Under the pieces are notes generated by a model that had not been told where the DNA came from, made no database searches, and saw nothing but the letters and a program-made list of their open reading frames with translations. Shown here piece after piece: positions 7,784 through 10,633 of a stretch of 10,633 bases of DNA; the first letter of the stretch is position 1; each line of letters begins with the position of its first letter. The position numbers and the translations under genes were made by a program. This DNA comes from an uncultured Saprospiraceae bacterium (GTDB lineage: Bacteria; Bacteroidota; Bacteroidia; Chitinophagales; Saprospiraceae), in NCBI GenBank assembly GCA_938002705.1, contig CALLAG010000241.1, positions 1 through 10,633 on the forward strand, read 5' to 3'.

Positions 7784-7872
7784 GAATATAATGGACATAT
7801 ACTGCGTTGTTCATCAGTCATTTAGCGAAGGCTATAATCCCTCTTCTCGCCTTGTCTATGTCCATTCTATTC
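7784..7872. repeat. 89-bp imperfect inverted-repeat element (16-bp arms), MITE-like or structured RNA
   Basis: The arm at 7784-7799 (GAATATAATGGACATA) and the arm at 7857-7872 (TATGTCCATTCTATTC) are reverse complements at 15 of 16 positions. They enclose 57 nt that are noticeably more GC-rich than the surroundings, with GCGAAGG and CTTCTCGCC. Possible explanations are a miniature transposable element or insertion-sequence remnant with terminal inverted repeats, or a long stem of a structured transcript. I see no clear flanking target-site duplication. Identity is unresolved. Confidence 0.5.
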
Positions 7873-8034
7873 TACTTTCAACTCAAGAGGCAGTAAATAG
7901 AACTCCCCTTTATTAAAAATGCCAGTCTACTTTATATAAAAAATGCTAAGATCATTTTTGATATTGTAAGTATACAGTACACTGAGTACTTTTTATATTA
8001 TTTAGACAATAGATATTCTAAAATCCTTCGCTAA
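7822..8034. repeat. 10-bp GC-rich inverted repeat pair spanning about 200 bp
   Basis: TTAGCGAAGG (7822-7831, inside the 89-bp element) is exactly complementary to CCTTCGCTAA (8025-8034, just before the terminator). The 10-mer contrasts with its AT-rich surroundings. It may mark two degenerate copies of one repeat in opposite orientation, or the ends of a decayed insertion. Confidence 0.3.
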
Positions 8035-8041
8035 GTCATGC

Positions 8042-8086
8042 TGTAACAAAAGAAAACTGATGTTTTTTATATAAACATCAGTTTTC
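8042..8086 (-). terminator. Intrinsic terminator of the CotH-like gene
   Basis: GAAAACTGATGTTT (8052-8065) and AAACATCAGTTTTC (8073-8086) form a perfect 14-bp stem with a 7-nt loop. Read on the minus strand it lies 27 nt past the TAA at 8114-8116 and is followed by TTTTGTT. This is the expected layout for leftward transcription leaving the CotH-like gene, and it separates that transcript from the DUF4956 operon. There is no T-run on the plus side. Confidence 0.78.
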
Positions 8087-8113
8087 ATGTAATAAGTATG
8101 TATACTATTTTTT

Positions 8114-10633
8114 TTATTCTACGATCAGCTTTGTCGTGTATAGGTCATTAGCGGTGATGAGGTATATGCCTGGTATTAGGTGACCTACATACATTGTCAT
8201 TTCCATCTCATTAATATCATTGTAAGAAGTTACTTGCTGTCCATATACATTAGTGACTACTATCTTCTTCAGAGCATGTCTGTTTTTCTTTAGCTGGATA
8301 GTGACCTTGTTCTGAGTAGGATTAGGGTAAGCTATAAGTCTATCGTCTATTTCAGTTATATCTTGGAGACTTGTAGTTCCGTCATTTTTAGCGCTGAAGG
8401 TAGGAGCACTGGATCTGAAGTCTCCTGTACCATTAGGCTTTCTTGCGTATGTGATATCAGTCTCCTGAGCTGGGTAAGTGATCTGATCTATGATTACTGT
8501 ATCTGCATCCATGAGGAAGATTGTTTCTCCATCTTTTGATAATTTAAAGTTAGCATGCAATCCATCTTGTGATCCATCTTCGTCAGCCCACACTATAAGA
8601 TAATCGTCGGCTTGTAATATTGTATTTTCTGGTAGCGTATACTTTGATAAGTTCTGGCCATTGTCCGAAAGGAAAAACCCAGAAATGTCGATGTCGTCAT
8701 TCCCTTTGTTATAGAGTTCTATCCAGTCGTCGTATTCTCCATCTTGATCTTGAGCACCAGTATCATTAGATGTAAGAAACTCATTGATCACAATATTGCT
8801 ATTAGCTGATGTGGTGCCTAATAACTTGTAATGAGCGATCAGCGTATCTGGCATTGATAATCTATAGCTAACATTTTTCTGCATATCATTGGGGCTTATG
8901 TCGTTACCCATTTTGCTCTCCCAGTGGCTGAATTCATATTCATTCTTATATGCTTCTGATACTTTAGCTTCAGCGAGATTGTCCATGTCACCGAAGTATG
9001 ATCCCGTCCACGGCAGCTCTTCTAAGTTAAGTGTATTAAAATCGATTCTACCCACATCGGCAGGCTCACTTACTAGTGTTACTGTGTATTGTCCTTCTAT
9101 TTCGTTATGGCACTCTAATGCTCCATCATTAAGGAATACGCATCTATCATTGATAAATTCTCTTAGCTCGTCTACATTAGTCTCCCACTCATTAAGAGAG
9201 CCTCCCCATCTGTCTATCTGCTTAGGCATCTCTGGTTCGATCACAGCGATCATACGATCTAATAGTTCAGTCATATTCTCACAAGAATAGACAGTATTCA
9301 TCAGGTCCGCATATCTTGAGTAGTATAGCTGGTTGAATTCGGGACTCTCTTCAAATAATTTCAATAATATTTTTTCATGCTTGCCTAAGTTGCCTGGTAG
9401 GTCAGTAATAGTAGGATCATCTGGTTCTGAATATTGGTCGCCGCCTATTAGCATATAGTCATTCTCACAAGATACACCCCATACTTCACAGCAATCAGGA
9501 TTTACCGATATGACTTCTGCCAGTTTCGGGTCATCAATATCATGAGGTACTGTACCATTGATGATGACAGGACAGTCAGATATATCAAGCCCTGATATAT
9601 CTTGGTATAAGTCCTCACAATCAGCAGTCCATTCGTCACAGCAAGAAGGATTATAGGATATGACAAACTGTAATGTGAGATCATCAGCCGGATAAGGGCT
9701 TGTACCATTTGTAAAAATAAGGCAGTTAGTGGTATCTATAGTTACACCGCCTCCATTAGATATAGAGTTATAGAGGTTCTGGCATATGTTATCCCAGTTG
9801 TCACAACAATAGGAATCTGCTTCTATCGTCTCTATAAAGAAAGGGTCATCAGCTGGATAGGGGCTCGAGCCATTAAGTATAGATGGACAGTTCTCCGGAT
9901 CGTCAGTAGGATCGGGAATAGAAGATGGGTCATCATAGTATCCCTGACATATCTCATTCCAGTCACTACAGCAACTTGGGACAGACTGTACTACTATATT
10001 AAATAGAGGGTCGTCACTAGGGTAAGGACTGTTATTGCCACCATTAAAGTAGCACGGATCAAAACCGAATGTCTGGTCAAAAAATATGTCAATGGCATCT
10101 GAGATATCATATATATCACATAGGCTGGCTTCGGCACTGGTATTAGGAACACCTGTGTAGTTAATATAATAATCGAATGTCGCATCGAGATCCCATAGTA
10201 GGTATCCCCATTTCTTATGAGAGCCTTCAGGATTAAGCCCACGCCACCATCCTGTGTTATAGTTAAGCCAATCTGAGGCAACGGTGGCTTGGTTCATGCT
10301 GAAGTAATCTATGAGACTGACAAGGTTAATGCTGTCTTTAACGATCTTATAATTATCATCTTCTGCCATATCGTTATCGAGTATAAAATCAGTCAAAGAT
10401 ACCCAGTCTCTAAGTGCAGGTTGGCCACCGTATTCTATGTCTGTCGTTCCCCATGTAGATAAGAACTGCAGGTCCTCTTTGCCTTGGTTATAATATTCTG
10501 CCGTATAGTCGTGATCTACTACTTTCTCTCTCATACCGTATACACCCCAGTATTGGCCGTTAAGGAATAAGACCACTCTTTCTACTTTTCTTACATCTAA
10601 CTTCATGTCTCCTTCTTGTGCTAATGTCTGCAC
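8114..10633 (-). CDS. Secreted CotH-kinase-like protein with Cys-rich insertion, lamin-tail domain and T9SS C-terminal sorting domain (5' partial)
   Basis: At least 839 residues are visible. The N terminus, with the signal peptide and start of the CotH domain, lies beyond 10633; the GTG at the edge is not taken as a start. Residue numbers count from the window edge. CotH-family segments are VVLFLNGQYWGVYGMREK (20-37) and the acidic metal-site-like KKWGYLLWDLDATF (140-153). Later come the helical FNQLYYSRYADLMNTVYSC (433-451) and RWGGSLNEWETNV (475-487). Between the DLD motif and the helices lie about 230 extra residues with four Cys-rich repeats. Then come a divergent InlB-B-repeat-like domain (about 513-604), a lamin-tail domain (about 612-745, VINEFL, DWIELYN) and a T9SS type A sorting domain (about 763-839, YPNPTQNKVTI, GIYLI). 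CotH proteins are atypical kinases in spore-formers; activity in Bacteroidota homologues is unproven. The gene ends at its own terminator. Confidence 0.88.
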   Translation of the reverse strand: MQTLAQEGDMKLDVRKVERVVLFLNGQYWGVYGMREKVVDHDYTAEYYNQGKEDLQFLSTWGTTDIEYGGQPALRDWVSLTDFILDNDMAEDDNYKIVKDSINLVSLIDYFSMNQATVASDWLNYNTGWWRGLNPEGSHKKWGYLLWDLDATFDYYINYTGVPNTSAEASLCDIYDISDAIDIFFDQTFGFDPCYFNGGNNSPYPSDDPLFNIVVQSVPSCCSDWNEICQGYYDDPSSIPDPTDDPENCPSILNGSSPYPADDPFFIETIEADSYCCDNWDNICQNLYNSISNGGGVTIDTTNCLIFTNGTSPYPADDLTLQFVISYNPSCCDEWTADCEDLYQDISGLDISDCPVIINGTVPHDIDDPKLAEVISVNPDCCEVWGVSCENDYMLIGGDQYSEPDDPTITDLPGNLGKHEKILLKLFEESPEFNQLYYSRYADLMNTVYSCENMTELLDRMIAVIEPEMPKQIDRWGGSLNEWETNVDELREFINDRCVFLNDGALECHNEIEGQYTVTLVSEPADVGRIDFNTLNLEELPWTGSYFGDMDNLAEAKVSEAYKNEYEFSHWESKMGNDISPNDMQKNVSYRLSMPDTLIAHYKLLGTTSANSNIVINEFLTSNDTGAQDQDGEYDDWIELYNKGNDDIDISGFFLSDNGQNLSKYTLPENTILQADDYLIVWADEDGSQDGLHANFKLSKDGETIFLMDADTVIIDQITYPAQETDITYARKPNGTGDFRSSAPTFSAKNDGTTSLQDITEIDDRLIAYPNPTQNKVTIQLKKNRHALKKIVVTNVYGQQVTSYNDINEMEMTMYVGHLIPGIYLITANDLYTTKLIVE
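8117..8347 (-). other. T9SS type A C-terminal sorting domain
   Basis: This covers about the last 77 residues of the CotH-like protein. They carry the YPNPTQNKVTI entry motif, the central VVTNVYGQQV strand and a GIYLITAND-to-KLIVE end, as in por-secretion sorting domains. It predicts export across the outer membrane by the type IX system, with cleavage and either surface attachment or release. This also places the Cys-rich repeats outside the cytoplasm. Confidence 0.88.
9455..10054 (-). repeat. Four tandem Cys-rich protein repeats inserted in the CotH domain
   Basis: The units begin at Cys194, Cys249, Cys304 and Cys354 (counted from the window edge), at about 10054-9890, 9889-9725, 9724-9575 and 9574-9455. 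Each has C-x26-CC-x6-C with identical spacing in all four copies. The shared pattern is C, then an NG-x2-PYP-x-DDP-like segment, then CC-x2-W-x3-C, then an aromatic or Tyr helix. Periods are 55, 55 and 50 residues. Four cysteines per unit suggest two disulfides or a small metal-binding knot in a protein secreted through the periplasm. DNA-level identity between copies is modest, so the duplication is old rather than recent. CC-x-W-x-C modules occur in other large secreted bacterial proteins, but I cannot name a family for this one. Confidence 0.85.

Larger units (their letters stand above)
7675..8113. other. 439-bp intergenic region with an inverted-repeat element and a terminator
   Basis: I see no convincing coding sequence here. 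Contents, left to right, are an 8-bp dyad AGAAAATT-GA-AATTTTCT at 7761-7778, an 89-bp inverted-repeat element at 7784-7872, a CAGTAC/GTACT-type short dyad near 7976-7990, and an intrinsic terminator at 8042-8086. The promoter of the DUF4956 operon should be in this gap, probably close to 7675-7760, where a TATAAT-like string is present on the minus strand (about 7719-7724). I do not find a full Bacteroidota consensus. Confidence 0.5.

Noticed and set aside
7791..7916. Small plus-strand ORF of about 41 codons starting ATGGACATA in the spacer
   Set aside because: Its start is simply one arm of the inverted repeat (the other arm gives the same start on the minus strand). It lacks a recognisable domain, and its length is expected by chance.
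8889..9290. Plus-strand open frame of 133 codons
   Set aside because: It lies wholly antisense to the CotH-like gene, whose domains are clear across the same interval. The translation shows no domain and low-complexity Ser/Leu composition typical of a shadow frame.
10631..10633. GTG at the window edge as the start of the CotH-like gene
   Set aside because: The frame is open to the edge, the CotH domain is already under way, and a T9SS-exported protein must have a signal peptide. The gene therefore continues outside the window.

Overview
The window looks like a chromosomal segment of an AT-rich Bacteroidota bacterium, probably a Saprospiria- or Flavobacteriia-like environmental lineage. The evidence is a CarboxypepD_reg-plus-barrel outer-membrane protein, a LytS/LytTR two-component pair, a CotH-family protein ending in a type IX secretion (T9SS) sorting domain, and A-rich start contexts without clear Shine-Dalgarno sites. 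The exact taxon cannot be fixed from sequence alone.

Region 1-424 is non-coding and rich in dyads. Its main feature is two near-identical 42-bp units, each with a perfect 12-bp inverted repeat. It leads into a tight three-gene plus-strand operon (425-4639): a TonB-receptor-like outer-membrane barrel of the PF14905 type, a LytS-type membrane histidine kinase 1 nt after its stop, and a LytTR response regulator whose ATG overlaps the kinase stop. The arrangement suggests a transcriptional switch physically tied to one surface protein.

A convergent minus-strand operon (7674 down to 4675) holds a DUF4956 membrane protein, an HlyD/membrane-fusion-like protein and a TolC-like outer-membrane protein. 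The last two are coupled by an ATGA overlap. No ATPase, RND or MFS pump is present, so DUF4956 is the only candidate inner-membrane component of what looks like a trans-envelope export system.

A 439-bp gap (7675-8113) has no convincing gene. It holds an 89-bp imperfect inverted-repeat element and a strong intrinsic terminator for the gene to its right. That gene (8114-10633, minus strand, 5' end outside the window) encodes a secreted CotH-kinase-like protein with lamin-tail and T9SS C-terminal domains. About 230 residues, including four very regular cysteine-rich repeats, are inserted inside its CotH domain. CotH and DUF4956 proteins are known genomic neighbours, often together with a VTC-type polyphosphate polymerase. 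No VTC gene is seen here, but the region upstream of CotH lies outside the window.
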